Below are positions 1-8,915 of a stretch of DNA of 64,000 bases, one piece after another. The stretch is from Chloroflexota bacterium. GTDB taxonomy: Bacteria; Chloroflexota; Anaerolineae; CG2-30-64-16. A model generated the notes under the pieces. The model had not been told where the DNA came from. It saw nothing but the letters and a program-made list of their open reading frames with translations, and made no database searches. The translations under genes were made by a program, and so were the position numbers. Position 1 is the stretch's first letter; each line of letters begins with the position of its first letter. The stretch is taken from positions 20,658-84,657 of the forward strand of contig JAPLHB010000102.1 in the NCBI GenBank assembly GCA_026389845.1, given 5' to 3'.

Positions 1-174
1 CCTCCTTTTGCGTTGTGAGTAGACAAGGGAACAAGGAAAGAATAGACAAGGCCGTGAGAGGAATGCGCACGGCGATTGGAATGATTATACCGGACTTTCG
101 AGAATTCAACAAAGGGGATGCGCGCGCCTTGCCAGCAACGGCCACTTGTGCTAAAGTTAAGCCGTAGAGGGAAG

Positions 175-927
175 ATGCTCTCAGCCATCCAGAAGGCCGT
201 TGATCTGCTTCGACACTCGGCTGCGACCGTGGCCTTGACGGGCGCGGGCATCAGCACCCCTTCCGGCATCCCCGATTTCCGCAGTGCCAAGATCGGGCTG
301 TGGAGCCAGGTAGACCCCTTCGAGGTGGCATCCATCTGGGGTTTCTATGCCCACCCCGAGGCATTCTACGACTGGATCAGGCCGGTGTTGAAAAAGCTGG
401 TGATGGCCCGACCCAACGCCGCGCATCAGGCCTTGGCGGCGATGGAACAGCACGGCCTACTCGAAATGGTCCTCACGCAGAACGTAGATTCGCTGCACCA
501 GGCGGCCGGCAACCGACAAGTGCAGGAGTTGCACGGCCACACCCGCACGGCCACCTGTCTCGCCTGCAACCACCGCACCCCAACCGCTCCCTTCTGGCCG
601 CTTGTCCTCGATGGCGGCATCCCCCCGCCCTGTCCCGAATGCGGCGGGCTGCTCAAGCCGGACGTGATCCTGTATGGTGAGCCACTGCCCTACGGAGCCA
701 TCGTCGCTGCGCAGCAGGCGGCCCTGCACTGCGACGTGATGCTGGTGATCGGCACGTCGCTGGAGGTGATGCCGGCCGCCGATCTCCCGTGGCTCACCCG
801 ACGCCGCGGCGGCCGCGTTATCCTCGTCAACCTCACCGCCACCTACCTGGACGACCAGGCCGACGTGGTGATCCAGGCCGACGTGGTGCAGACGTTGCGG
901 GAGCTGTGGAAGGCGCTGGTGAAATAG
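175..927 (+). CDS. SIR2-family NAD-dependent protein deacylase
   Basis: Cytoplasmic sirtuin that removes acyl groups from lysines while consuming NAD. The 250-residue protein shows the NAD-binding GAGIS (about 23-27) and GIPDFR (31-36), TQNVDSLHQAAG (101-112), the catalytic His in ELHGH (about 120), a four-cysteine zinc site (C128, C131, C153, C156) and GTSLEV near 213. I chose the ATG at 175 because GAGGGAAG lies just upstream; an in-frame start at 118 would add 19 residues unlike a sirtuin. Length is normal for the bacterial class. It converges with the PfkB kinase, with only 3 bases between the two stop codons. Family assignment is firm; the substrate cannot be read from sequence. Confidence 0.93.
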   Translation: MLSAIQKAVDLLRHSAATVALTGAGISTPSGIPDFRSAKIGLWSQVDPFEVASIWGFYAHPEAFYDWIRPVLKKLVMARPNAAHQALAAMEQHGLLEMVLTQNVDSLHQAAGNRQVQELHGHTRTATCLACNHRTPTAPFWPLVLDGGIPPPCPECGGLLKPDVILYGEPLPYGAIVAAQQAALHCDVMLVIGTSLEVMPAADLPWLTRRRGGRVILVNLTATYLDDQADVVIQADVVQTLRELWKALVK

Positions 928-930
928 CCA

Positions 931-1800
931 TCACCGTGTCGTCGCCAGCGTGGCCGCGTGCGTACCCAGGGCAACGCCGGCCCGGCAGGCGGCCACGATG
1001 TCTCCGCCAGCCAGCCAGCGGGCCAGGAAGGCGGCGTTGAACGCATCGCCGGCCCCGGTCGCGTTGACAATGCGGGTCGCGGGCGCAGGGATAGACCAGC
1101 GCGCCCCGCCCTGCGCGGCCAGACACCCATCACGATCCAGCTTGACCGTCACCACGTCCGCGTGCGCCAGCAGCGCGGTGGCCGCGGCCTCGGGCGTATC
1201 GGCGCCGGAAAGCACCTGCGCTTCGGCCCGGTTGGGCAGCAAGATCGTCACGCGGCCGATGAGCGACCAGAAGTCGTCCGCGCCCAACGCCAGCAGCGGC
1301 GCGTGGGAGCTGGGGTCGAGGCTGATCGGGACGCCATGGTCGCGGGCGAAGCGCATCGCTTGCAGCGCGCCGCGGCGGCTCTCGGCGTCCAACAACACGT
1401 AGCCGACGACGTGCAGCAAGCTGGCCCCCGTGATCAGCGCCTCCGGCACATCGTCCTCGGCCCAGGACGCGTTCGCGCCCCGGTCGGGCACCATCGTCCG
1501 CTCGCCGCCCGGCTCGACCAACACCTGGATGACGCCGGTGCCGCGCCCCCGATCCACCATCAGGGCAGGCGTGACCCCTGCGGCGCTCAGGTCTTCTTGC
1601 AGCCAGCGCCCGAACAGATCATCGCCGACCCGACCGACGAAAGTTACGGGCTGCCCCAGCCGCGCCAACCAAACGGCGACGTTCGCGCCCGATCCCCCGG
1701 GCATCACGCGCACCTCGGCCGGCGCGTCGCTGCCGCGGGCCAGCGGCGTACGCAGCTTACTGACGATGTCTACAGCAATGTCGCCCAGGACGACGATCAT
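931..1800 (-). CDS. PfkB-family carbohydrate kinase
   Basis: ATP-dependent kinase of the ribokinase/PfkB family, probably acting on a sugar or nucleoside. The 289-residue protein has the N-terminal GGSGANVA glycine motif (about 35-42) and the C-terminal anion-hole/catalytic signature NATGAGDAFNAAF, where the Asp is the base. The ATG at 1800 has GGGGGA a few bases upstream; the longer in-frame start at 1818 gives six unusual residues and is less likely. It stands apart from the beta-galactosidase, which is divergent. Substrate specificity (ribose, fructose, KDG, adenosine) is not decidable from the motifs. Confidence 0.9.
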   Translation of the reverse strand: MIVVLGDIAVDIVSKLRTPLARGSDAPAEVRVMPGGSGANVAVWLARLGQPVTFVGRVGDDLFGRWLQEDLSAAGVTPALMVDRGRGTGVIQVLVEPGGERTMVPDRGANASWAEDDVPEALITGASLLHVVGYVLLDAESRRGALQAMRFARDHGVPISLDPSSHAPLLALGADDFWSLIGRVTILLPNRAEAQVLSGADTPEAAATALLAHADVVTVKLDRDGCLAAQGGARWSIPAPATRIVNATGAGDAFNAAFLARWLAGGDIVAACRAGVALGTHAATLATTR

Positions 1801-1870
1801 GGTAGCTTCCCCCTGCACTCCATGTTATCGTACTCCCTGCCTGCCGTCAAACGGACTGCGGGCTGTTCTT

Positions 1871-1898
1871 TTGTGTTTCGCAGCGATAAGCGTACAAT
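1871..1898 (+). promoter_or_regulatory. Putative sigma70-type promoter of the beta-galactosidase gene
   Basis: TTGTGT (1871-1876) and TACAAT (1893-1898) are separated by 16 bases, and AGGGAGG lies 7 bases before the ATG at 1935. Seen in sequence; no operator palindrome is obvious. Confidence 0.45.
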
Positions 1899-1934
1899 GA
1901 ACCCATAACACACTGAGTCCAGGGAGGCCGACCG

Positions 1935-3980
1935 ATGCGATCACCACTTCTTGGCGTGGACTATTACCCCGAACACTGGCCGGAGGAACGCTGGCCGGTG
2001 GATGCGGCCATGATGCGCGAGGCGGGCCTGTCCGTCGTCCGGTTGGCGGAGTTTGCCTGGGCGCGCCTGGAAACCGCCGAGGGCCAATATCAGTGGGAGT
2101 GGCTCGACCGCGCTGTAGCCCTTTTGGCTGCGGAAGGTCTGCAAATCGTGCTCGGCACACCGACGCCCACACCGCCCGCCTGGCTAATCCAGGCGCACCC
2201 CGACATTCTGCCGGTGGACGCCGAGGGCCGGCGGCGCAATTTCGGCTCGCGCCGCCACTACTGCTCTAACGCGCCGGCCTATCACAAGGCCACGCGCCAG
2301 ATCGTCACTGCGATGGCGCAGCACTACTGCGACAACCCGGCCGTAGTCGGCTGGCAGATTGACAACGAGTTCGGCTGCCACGACACGGCGCGCTGCTACT
2401 GCGACCATTGCGCGGCAGCCTTTCGCGAGTGGCTCCGGCGCAAGTACGGCACGCTGGACGCGCTCAACGAGGCCTGGGGGGCGGTCTTCTGGAGCCAAAC
2501 CTACGATGATTGGGCGCAGATCGCGCCGCCGATGCTCACCGTGACCCAGGCAAACCCCAGCCACGTGCTCGACTGGTATCGCTTTTCGTCCGATTCGGTG
2601 GCCGCCTATCAGCAGCTTCAGATTGACATCCTGCGGCAGCACTGCCCCGGCCAGTTCATCACGACGAACTTCATGGGCACCTTCCCCGATCTCGATTCCT
2701 ATCGGATGGCCGCGCCGCTGGACTTCATTTCCTGGGACAGCTATCCCACCGGCTACGCCGAAAGCAGCGGGCCGGCGCTTTATATGGCCGATGATCCCCG
2801 GCCCGCGGTGGCATATGACGTGGGCGACCCCTACGTGACCGGCTTCTGCCACGACTTGATGCGCGGGCTGAAGGCCGGCGCGCCGTTCTGGGTGATGGAG
2901 CAGCAGGCGGGGCACATCAATTGGGCCAGTGTGAATCCAGCGATCCGGCCCGGCACGGTGCGCCTGTGGACCTGGCACGACCTGGCCGCCGGCGCGGATG
3001 CGGTGGTCTACTTCCGCTGGCGCGCCTGCCGCTACGCGCAGGAGCAATATCACAGCGGTCTCCTGCGCCACGACGCCGCGCCCGACCTGGGCTACCGCGA
3101 GCTGCTGGGCATGAAAGATGAACAGCCGGTGATGCGCAGCGTGGAGGGCGCTCGTGTCTGGGCCGAAGTTGCCCTCCTGGCCGACTACTCCGACCTGTGG
3201 GCGTTCGATCTGCAGCCGCACAATTGCGCCGTCACCTATTGGCGCCACCTCTTCGCCTATCACGCCGCGCTGACCCGCGCCGGCGTGCCCGTAGACGTCG
3301 TCGCGAAGGATGCCGACCTGTCGCGCTACCGGCTGGTCATCGCGCCAGGCCTGCACCTGGCTGATGACGCGCTGGCCGGGCGGCTGACCGCGTATGTGCA
3401 GGCCGGCGGCTGGCTCGTCCTGGGCGCTCGCTCCGGCTTCAAGACCCCGACCAACCTGGTGACTGACCGGCCTCTGCCTGGCCCGTTCCGCAATCTGACG
3501 GGCGCGACTGTGGAGGCCTGGCACTCGCTGCCCCCCGGCATCGCCTACGGCCTGACCGACCCCGGCCGGCCTGATCTGAAAGCCACGGTCTGGGCCGAGG
3601 GCCTGTCCCTTGATGGGGCGCGGGCCGTACTGACCTACAGCGATGGGCTGCTGGCCGGCCTGGCGGCAGTCACACAGCACGCCGTGGGACGCGGCCACGC
3701 GGTCTATACTGGCCTGTGGCCCACCACGGCGACGCTGGAGTCGTTGTTGCGCTGGTTATTGCCGAATGCGGGGGTGGAGCCGGCTGCGCTGGCGCCGGCA
3801 GGGGTGCTGGTGTATCGCCGCGGCGATTTCATCTTCCTGCTCAACTTCACTGATGCGAACGCGTCCGCCTGGCTAAACGTCCGCGACGCCGCCGACGCCT
3901 TCACCGGCCTGGTGGTCGGCCGCGAAGTGACCGTGCCGCCGCGCGACGTGCGTGTCTTGCGGCTGCTTGCCGCCAGGTAG
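1935..3980 (+). CDS. Beta-galactosidase, glycoside hydrolase family 42
   Basis: Retaining beta-galactosidase (GH42) of 681 residues. The protein opens with [11 protein letters not shown] typical of the family. It has the acid/base pair Asn-Glu in [10 protein letters not shown] (N144-E145) and the nucleophile Glu in FWVMEQQAG (E322). Cys-rich [12 protein letters not shown] (about 148-159) matches the zinc-binding cluster of many GH42 enzymes. A trimerisation (glutamine amidotransferase-like) domain occupies about 400-610 and a small beta domain closes the protein. No signal peptide, so it is cytoplasmic and probably acts on imported galactosides. A HAD phosphatase follows 18 bases later and may be co-transcribed. 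Confidence 0.95.
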   Translation: MRSPLLGVDYYPEHWPEERWPVDAAMMREAGLSVVRLAEFAWARLETAEGQYQWEWLDRAVALLAAEGLQIVLGTPTPTPPAWLIQAHPDILPVDAEGRRRNFGSRRHYCSNAPAYHKATRQIVTAMAQHYCDNPAVVGWQIDNEFGCHDTARCYCDHCAAAFREWLRRKYGTLDALNEAWGAVFWSQTYDDWAQIAPPMLTVTQANPSHVLDWYRFSSDSVAAYQQLQIDILRQHCPGQFITTNFMGTFPDLDSYRMAAPLDFISWDSYPTGYAESSGPALYMADDPRPAVAYDVGDPYVTGFCHDLMRGLKAGAPFWVMEQQAGHINWASVNPAIRPGTVRLWTWHDLAAGADAVVYFRWRACRYAQEQYHSGLLRHDAAPDLGYRELLGMKDEQPVMRSVEGARVWAEVALLADYSDLWAFDLQPHNCAVTYWRHLFAYHAALTRAGVPVDVVAKDADLSRYRLVIAPGLHLADDALAGRLTAYVQAGGWLVLGARSGFKTPTNLVTDRPLPGPFRNLTGATVEAWHSLPPGIAYGLTDPGRPDLKATVWAEGLSLDGARAVLTYSDGLLAGLAAVTQHAVGRGHAVYTGLWPTTATLESLLRWLLPNAGVEPAALAPAGVLVYRRGDFIFLLNFTDANASAWLNVRDAADAFTGLVVGREVTVPPRDVRVLRLLAAR

Positions 3981-3998
3981 CTATTCTTGACGAACAGC

Positions 3999-4805
3999 AT
4001 GTCGCCAATTCACCCCAACCCATCGCGTCTCTACGACGCCTACATCTTCGACCTTGACGGTACGGTCTATCTGGGGGACGCGCTGCTGCCGACGGCCGGT
4101 GAGACGATCGCGACGCTGCGTCACTTGGGCCGGCGGACGGTCTTCCTGTCCAACAACCCGACTCACACGCGGGAGGAGTATGCCGCCAAGCTGACCCGCC
4201 TGGGACTGCCGACGCCGCCGGCCGACATCGTCAACTCCTCGCTGGTGATGGTGGATTTTCTGCGCCGGCGGCTGCCCGGCGGCCGGCTGTTCGTCGTGGG
4301 CGAGGCGCCGCTCTGCGCCGAGCTGGCCGCGGCCGGCTTCGCGCTGACGGACGACGCGGACCGCGTGGACGCGGTGATCGCCAGCTTCGACCGCACCTTC
4401 GTCTACCGCAAGCTCCAGATAGCGTTCGACGCCATCCGGGCCGGCGCACACTTCTTCGCTACCAACGCCGATCGCTACTGTCCCGTTCCGGGCGGAGGCG
4501 AGCCGGATGCGGCTGCGACGATCGCGGCCATCGAGGCGTGCACCGACACAAAAGTCGAGGCGGTGGTCGGCAAGCCATCGCGCTACATGATCGAGGCGAT
4601 CCTGGGCCTTGTGCGTCTGCCCGCGGAGCGGTGCGTGATGACCGGCGACCGGCTGGAGACCGACGTGACGATGGGCCTTAACGCCGGCATGGCCGCGGCC
4701 CTCGCGCTGACCGGCGCGACGGATGAGGCGGCGTTGGCGAAGTCATCCGTCCAGCCGACCTACGTGCTCCATCGGTTGGGCGATCTCCTGCCGGCTGAGT
4801 GGTAG
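3999..4805 (+). CDS. HAD-IIA family sugar phosphatase (NagD/PGP-like)
   Basis: Phosphohydrolase of the HAD-IIA (NagD/4-nitrophenylphosphatase) type, 268 residues. Motif I is DLDGTVYLG (about 18-26), motif II sits in FLSNNPT, the lysine of motif III in VVGKPSRYM, and motif IV in MTGDRLETDVTMG; the C2 cap lies between motifs II and III. The ATG at 3999 is preferred; a TTG at 3987 is also in frame. It directly follows the GH42 gene, so a role in clearing sugar phosphates or phosphoglycolate is plausible but unproven. Phosphoglycolate phosphatase activity would fit the glycolate genes farther along, but nothing in the motifs decides this. Confidence 0.88.
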   Translation: MSPIHPNPSRLYDAYIFDLDGTVYLGDALLPTAGETIATLRHLGRRTVFLSNNPTHTREEYAAKLTRLGLPTPPADIVNSSLVMVDFLRRRLPGGRLFVVGEAPLCAELAAAGFALTDDADRVDAVIASFDRTFVYRKLQIAFDAIRAGAHFFATNADRYCPVPGGGEPDAAATIAAIEACTDTKVEAVVGKPSRYMIEAILGLVRLPAERCVMTGDRLETDVTMGLNAGMAAALALTGATDEAALAKSSVQPTYVLHRLGDLLPAEW

Positions 4806-4943
4806 CAAATTCGGGTTCTTTGGGAATTCCCGTGGTGACCTCGACGGAGTCCCCAACTTGTTGGGGGTGTCCAGCGGCTCACCCCAACAAGTTGGGGACC
4901 CCAGTATGCCAATCACGGGAAATCCCAAAGAGCCCAAATTCGG
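4806..4943. repeat. 138-bp imperfect inverted repeat with nested palindromes
   Basis: Outer arms (about 4807-4834 and 4915-4943) are imperfect inverted copies containing TCTTTGGGA. Two inner 16-mers, CCCCAACTTGTTGGGG and its reverse complement, are each nearly self-palindromic. The element begins one base after the HAD stop codon. It resembles a MITE-like or transcript-end element; no ORF lies inside. Confidence 0.75.
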
Positions 4944-5008
4944 TTGCGACACGCTTCGCGGGGTGCGCTCCGCCATGATGAGGGGTGAATTTGGGGGAAT
5001 ACTCCCCT

Positions 5009-5035
5009 GCTCCCCCGCTCCCCCTCACCGTGTCA
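5009..5035. repeat. Short C-rich 7/8-mer tandem repeat at the xdhC 3' end
   Basis: Imperfect units of the form CTCCCCTG / CTCCCCCG run up to the TGA of the XdhC gene (complement of 5033-5035). It is a degenerate relative of the heptad arrays seen elsewhere. Confidence 0.4.
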
Positions 5036-6166
5036 CCCCTTCACCGCATCACCCCGGCGTCGTCTATCCCGCTCGCGCCGCCGCTCCGAGATCGAAACCG
5101 CGGGGCCGCCGCGGAAGACGTTGATCACCTCGGCCATGATGCAAACCGCGATCTCGCCCGGCGTGTGCGCACCGATGGCGATGCCGATAGGCGCGTAGAC
5201 GCGGTCGAATTTTGCCGGGTCAATGTGCATCTCGTCTTCCAGCAACTCGAAAACCGCGTCCACCCGGCGCTGCGAGCCGATCATGCCGATGTAGGCCACG
5301 GGCCGGTCGAGCACGTCCAGCAGGCATTCGACATCATGGCTATGGCCGCGCGTCACCAGCACCACGTAGCTGTCGGCATCCAGCGACAGGCCAGCCACGG
5401 TCTCGCGCAGCGGCGCGGCGATGACCTTCTGAGCCGTGGGGAAGCGAGCCTGGTTGGCGAAACTGGGCCGGTCGTCGAGCACGGTAACGGAGAAATCGCA
5501 CAAAGTCGCGATCTGCGCCAGCGGCACCGCGATGTGGCCCGCGCCGACGATGAGCAGCTCGGGCGCGCGGCGTTGAACTTCGACGAAAACCGAGAAGCTG
5601 GAAGCTGGAAGCTGGAAGCTGGAAGCTGGGTAGCGCAGGAGCTTGTGTTGGCGGCTGCGGAGGACGGCCTGAGCGTCGGCGATGACCTGTGCTTCCATGT
5701 CGTCCAGGCCCAGGCTGCCGAGCGGCGGGCGGTCGAGCCAAACGACGGCCTCCTGACCCACGCTCGGCCCGCCGACGACCGTCGCCAGCGCCACCGGCTC
5801 GCGTGCCAGGATGGATTGCCGGAGCACGTTGTAGGGCAAATTGGCAATTTGCCCTACAGGCGCCCGTTCCACAAACACATCCATGATCCCGCCACACACA
5901 CCGAGCGCCTGCATCGAGACGTCCTCGGTCAGGTCCACGCGCACGGTAGCCGGCAGACCGGTCTGGATCACGTCCAGCGCGGTGCGGATCACGTCCGCCT
6001 CGCCGCAGCCGCCGCCCACCGTGCCCACGTGCTGGCCCAGCGGGTGGATGATCATCTTGGCGCCGACTTCGCGCGGCACCGAACCCTTTATGTCAATGAT
6101 CGTCGCGACCGCGACCGTCTCGTCCGCGGCGACGAAGTCTGCCAGTTTGGTGTAGATGGTTTCCAT
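5033..6166 (-). CDS. XdhC/CoxI-family molybdenum-hydroxylase maturation protein
   Basis: XdhC-type proteins receive molybdenum cofactor, help its sulfuration and load it into xanthine dehydrogenase-like enzymes. The 377-residue protein has the N-terminal XdhC_CoxI domain (KGSVPREVGAKM, then GTVGGGCGEADV) and a C-terminal Rossmann domain starting LLIVGAGHIAVPLAQ. Two tracts interrupt the conserved sequence: a translated GTAGGGC palindrome (VGQIANLPYN) near residue 105 and five GAAGCTG heptads read as SSFQLPASSF near residue 185. Both keep the frame. No molybdenum hydroxylase is in the window, but a MocA-like enzyme lies just beyond proS. Family firm; activity of this decorated version unknown. 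Confidence 0.88.
   Translation of the reverse strand: METIYTKLADFVAADETVAVATIIDIKGSVPREVGAKMIIHPLGQHVGTVGGGCGEADVIRTALDVIQTGLPATVRVDLTEDVSMQALGVCGGIMDVFVERAPVGQIANLPYNVLRQSILAREPVALATVVGGPSVGQEAVVWLDRPPLGSLGLDDMEAQVIADAQAVLRSRQHKLLRYPASSFQLPASSFSVFVEVQRRAPELLIVGAGHIAVPLAQIATLCDFSVTVLDDRPSFANQARFPTAQKVIAAPLRETVAGLSLDADSYVVLVTRGHSHDVECLLDVLDRPVAYIGMIGSQRRVDAVFELLEDEMHIDPAKFDRVYAPIGIAIGAHTPGEIAVCIMAEVINVFRGGPAVSISERRRERDRRRRGDAVKG
5594..5628. repeat. Five tandem GAAGCTG heptads inside xdhC
   Basis: Five exact copies (35 bp) inside the XdhC reading frame, at the linker before the Rossmann domain. Confidence 0.9.
5831..5857. repeat. 27-bp GTAGGGC palindrome inside xdhC
   Basis: Twelve-base arms GTAGGGCAAATT and AATTTGCCCTAC around GGC, a perfect inverted repeat within the XdhC reading frame. 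It shares its ends with the elements at 8441, 31936 and 45127. Confidence 0.9.
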
Positions 6167-6175
6167 AAGGGTATC

Positions 6176-6219
6176 CGTGTTGCGTGTTGCGTGTTGCGTG
6201 TTGCGTGTTGCGTGTTGCG
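6176..6219. repeat. Tandem CGTGTTG heptads next to the proS stop
   Basis: About six exact heptads, ending one base from the TAG of proS (complement of 6221-6223). The complement CAACACG is the unit of the large array at the window end. Confidence 0.92.
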
Positions 6220-6220
6220 T

Positions 6221-8071
6221 CTATTCAGCTTCAAGTGATTTCTGGATGGGTCGGTTGGCGATTTCGGCTTCCAGGGCTGCAATTTCCTGCTTGATGCGTT
6301 CGATGACCTGATCCAGCGGCACGATCGTCTTCTCCGCCCGGTCGCGGCGCTTCAACTCGACACCGCCCGCCTGCAGCGAGCGTTTGCCGATCGTGAGCCG
6401 CAGCGGCAGGCCTATCAGGTCAGCGTCCATGAACTTGACGCCCGCGCTTTCGCTCCGGTCGTCGTGCAGCACTTCGATGCCCGCGGCCCACAGATCGGCG
6501 TAGAGCTTTTCGGCCTCTACCTCGGCGCCCGGCAGGCTGACCAGGTGGACGTGATACGGCGCAACCGTGACCGGCCAGATCAGTCCGTTCGCGTCGTTGT
6601 GCTCCTCGGCGATGCATGCCAGCAGCCGGCCCGCGCCGATGCCGTAGGAACCCATCACCACCGGCCGCGGCTTCCCCTCGCGGTCGAGGTAGGTCGCGCC
6701 CAATGCATCCGTGTAGCGCGTACCGAGTTGGAAGATGTTGCCGACCTCGACCCCGCGCGCCGTGCGCAGAGCCATGCTGCACTGCGGGCACGGATCGCCG
6801 TCCCGTGCGGCCGCGATGTCGCAGACGATGTCCGCCTGATAGTCACGGCCGTAGTTCACGTTCAGCAGATGATAGCCATCCTCGTTTGCCCCCGCCACCA
6901 GGTTGGGCGACGCGGGGATCAGGTCGTCAACTACGATCACCAGTTCAGCCCGGTCATACTCGGGCCGGTCTCCGACCGTGCCGCCCCCCAACCCCACCGG
7001 CGACGCATACCCCGGCGTCGCGCCCACAGCCAGGATTTCCACCTCTGTGGCCGGCCGCAGCGCGGCCGCGCCGACCGCGTTCGCCAGCTTGGTCTCGTTG
7101 ACCTCCATGTCTCCACGGATGACGGCGAAGATGAAACGTTCGTCAGCCGCCCCCCCTGCCCCCCCACTTTGGGGGGCGCTGACTCCCCCAGGATTGGGGG
7201 GCAGGGGGGCGCTTCCCGCCGCCATCATAAACACAGCCTTCGCGGTCCGGCTTTCCGGCACGCCGAGCAGCTTCGCCAGATCCGCGATGGTGCTGGTGTG
7301 GGGCGTGGCGATCTTCTCAACCGGCCGCGGGGCTTCCGGCGCCGGCTCCGGCTTGCGGAACGCCGCTACCTGCCGGTTGGCCGTGTAGCCGCAGCCGTCG
7401 CACAGGATCAGCGTGTCCTCGCCGATGGGGGCCAGGTACATATACTCGTGCGCCAGCTTGCCGCCCATCATACCCGTGTCGGACTTGACCGCGATGGTCG
7501 GCAGCCCGCAGCGGCCGAAGATGCGGAAATACGCGGCATAGTGCGCCCGGTATTGGGCGGCCAGCCCGTCGAAGTCCGCGTCGAGGCTGTAGGAATCCAG
7601 CATGGTGAACTCGCGCACCCGGATCAGTCCGGCGCGCGGGCGGGGATCATCCCGCCACTTGGTCTGGATGTGGTAGATCAGGCTGGGCAATTGCCGCCAG
7701 GAGCGGATTTCGCGCCGCGCCAGGTCGGCTACAACCTCCTCGTGCGTCATCGCCAGCACCATGTCGTGGTCACTCTTGTCCTTGAACCGGCCCATTTCCG
7801 ACCCGATCTGATACCAGCGGCCGGTCTCCTGCCACAGATCGGCCGGCTGGACCACCGGCATGGTGATCTCCTGCCCGCCGATGGCGTTGATCTCCTGGCG
7901 CATGATGTTCTCGATTTTGGTCAGGCTGCGCCGGGCCAATGGCAGATAGCTGAAAATCCCCGCGCCGAGCTGCCGGATAAAGCCGGCGCGCAGGAGCAGC
8001 TTGTGACTGACAACCTCCGCGTCGCCCGGCGCGTCGCGAAGCGTTTGGCTGAAAAGACGGGACATGCGCAT
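6221..8071 (-). CDS. proS: Prolyl-tRNA synthetase (bacterial type)
   Basis: Class II aminoacyl-tRNA synthetase that charges tRNA-Pro. The 616-residue protein is of the bacterial ProS type: THEEVVADLA, the proline/ATP loop RPRAGLIRVREFTMLDSYSL (motif 2), an inserted YbaK-like editing domain (roughly 230-400), motif 3 in SYGIGAGRLLACIAEEHND and a C-terminal anticodon-binding domain. AAGGAG lies 7 bases before the ATG at 8071. A 62-bp G/C-rich palindromic element is translated within the editing-domain region as a Pro/Gly-rich stretch (about 288-308), where homologues should have only a loop. It sits between XdhC and MocA-like genes on the same strand. Confidence 0.95.
   Translation of the reverse strand: MRMSRLFSQTLRDAPGDAEVVSHKLLLRAGFIRQLGAGIFSYLPLARRSLTKIENIMRQEINAIGGQEITMPVVQPADLWQETGRWYQIGSEMGRFKDKSDHDMVLAMTHEEVVADLARREIRSWRQLPSLIYHIQTKWRDDPRPRAGLIRVREFTMLDSYSLDADFDGLAAQYRAHYAAYFRIFGRCGLPTIAVKSDTGMMGGKLAHEYMYLAPIGEDTLILCDGCGYTANRQVAAFRKPEPAPEAPRPVEKIATPHTSTIADLAKLLGVPESRTAKAVFMMAAGSAPLPPNPGGVSAPQSGGAGGAADERFIFAVIRGDMEVNETKLANAVGAAALRPATEVEILAVGATPGYASPVGLGGGTVGDRPEYDRAELVIVVDDLIPASPNLVAGANEDGYHLLNVNYGRDYQADIVCDIAAARDGDPCPQCSMALRTARGVEVGNIFQLGTRYTDALGATYLDREGKPRPVVMGSYGIGAGRLLACIAEEHNDANGLIWPVTVAPYHVHLVSLPGAEVEAEKLYADLWAAGIEVLHDDRSESAGVKFMDADLIGLPLRLTIGKRSLQAGGVELKRRDRAEKTIVPLDQVIERIKQEIAALEAEIANRPIQKSLEAE
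7149..7210. repeat. G/C-run palindromic element inserted in frame in proS
   Basis: Runs of C and G arranged as paired hairpins around AATCCTGGGGGAG (on the coding strand). The same element recurs in frame in the GlyA-GcvT gene at 32348-32410, with the same orientation and reading frame. Confidence 0.85.
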
Positions 8072-8084
8072 GAGTGGTCTCCTT

Positions 8085-8152
8085 GAAACTGGATGCTAGA
8101 AGCTAGATGCTGGCGGCGGCTCACTCCCAGTTTCCAGCTTCCAGTTTCCAGT
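8085..8152. repeat. Degenerate heptads (CCAGTTT, CCAGCTT, GCTAGAA) at the mocA-like stop
   Basis: CCAGTTT CCAGCTT CCAGTTT CCAGT at about 8128-8152 and GCTAGAA GCTAGAT near 8094 form opposite-facing arms. The stop codon of the MocA-like gene lies inside the array, so the last residues are repeat-encoded. Confidence 0.75.
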
Positions 8153-8770
8153 CGTATAGTCTTCCGGTGTATCTAAATCCGCCAACACCGTCGGCGTGTC
8201 CACGACCAGGTAATCGGTGATGGCGCGGTGGGCGGTCAGGACCTCGCGCAGGATGCCGCCGGTGGTCAGAATGTCCGGCCAGATGGCGCTCGGCAGGATG
8301 ATCGGGTGGCCGGCGCACATCTGATAGCTGGGGCGGATGATGCGCTGCCAGCCCGTCGCCGCGCCCGCGGTCAGCACGGCCTGCACGGTGGCGACCTCCA
8401 TCTGCGGCTGGTCGCCCAGGCAGAGGAGCGCGGCAGAATCGTAGGGGCGCGGCTTGCCCGCGCCCTGCTTGCCCGCAAGGGACGCCCCTACGAAGCCATC
8501 CGCCACCGCCCGCAACCCCGCCTGGATCGAGCTGAGCATCTCGCCCGTAGCATAGCCCGGATTGAACACGACCCGCACCGGCGTGCCCGCCAACGCGGCG
8601 GCGACCTCGTCCGCCCGATTCCCCGTGACGATGACAATCTCGGCCACACCGACCGCCCTCAGCGTCGCAACCACCTGGCCGATGACGGTGGTCGCGCCCC
8701 ACGGTAGGGTCAGCTTGAAGCGGCCCATGCGGCGGGAGAGACCGGCGGCGAGCACGATGGCGGGAATCAT
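8096..8770 (-). CDS. MocA/MobA-like molybdenum cofactor nucleotidyltransferase
   Basis: NTP transferase of the MobA/MocA family, which attaches CMP or GMP to molybdopterin. The 224-residue protein starts IPAIVLAAGLSRRMGRFK, the nucleotide-binding signature with its lysine, and has the metal-binding Asp in CLGDQPQM. I start at the ATG at 8770; the longer in-frame start at 8851 only adds translated heptad repeat. A 51-bp GTAGGGGC palindrome is read in frame as AGKQGAGKPRPY in the middle of the domain, and the C-terminus (about 15 residues) is encoded by heptad repeat. Clustered with XdhC, so a shared role in maturing a molybdenum hydroxylase is likely. Confidence 0.83.
   Translation of the reverse strand: MIPAIVLAAGLSRRMGRFKLTLPWGATTVIGQVVATLRAVGVAEIVIVTGNRADEVAAALAGTPVRVVFNPGYATGEMLSSIQAGLRAVADGFVGASLAGKQGAGKPRPYDSAALLCLGDQPQMEVATVQAVLTAGAATGWQRIIRPSYQMCAGHPIILPSAIWPDILTTGGILREVLTAHRAITDYLVVDTPTVLADLDTPEDYTTGNWKLETGSEPPPASSF
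8441..8491. repeat. 51-bp GTAGGGGC palindromic element inside the mocA-like gene
   Basis: Ends GTAGGGGCG and CGCCCCTAC are inverted; the interior carries a second imperfect pairing. Length is 17 codons, so the reading frame is kept. Confidence 0.88.
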
Positions 8771-8782
8771 GGCGTACCTGAC

Positions 8783-8824
8783 GATTATGGACGAACGACC
8801 GACGACGACAGACCGCCGACCGCC
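8783..8824. repeat. Six GACNNNN heptads between divergent genes
   Basis: GATTATG GACGAAC GACCGAC GACGACA GACCGCC GACCGCC: exact 7-base periodicity with GA at each unit start, immediately upstream of the mocA-like ATG. Confidence 0.8.
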
Positions 8825-8881
8825 ACGGGAGTATACCATAACTTCGGGCAAACTGCCGTCTTCGGGGATAACCGGCTTTTG

Positions 8882-8890
8882 TGCTATAAT
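8882..8890 (+). promoter_or_regulatory. Extended -10 promoter of the SNF2 helicase gene
   Basis: TGC followed by a perfect TATAAT (8885-8890) forms an extended -10. No good -35 is seen. AAGGAG at 8902 precedes the ATG at 8916. Confidence 0.55.
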
Positions 8891-8915
8891 CTGCTCCTGT
8901 CAAGGAGCGCATCGT

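Noticed and set aside
1..174. Part of a gene at the left edge
   Set aside because: No frame with family-like sequence; only a purine-rich leader with an imperfect AGACAAGG repeat before the sirtuin.
8562..8915. Upstream extension of the SNF2 frame over the mocA-like gene
   Set aside because: No RBS at the far start, sequence is antisense to conserved MocA, and the extended -10 plus AAGGAG support the start at 8916.
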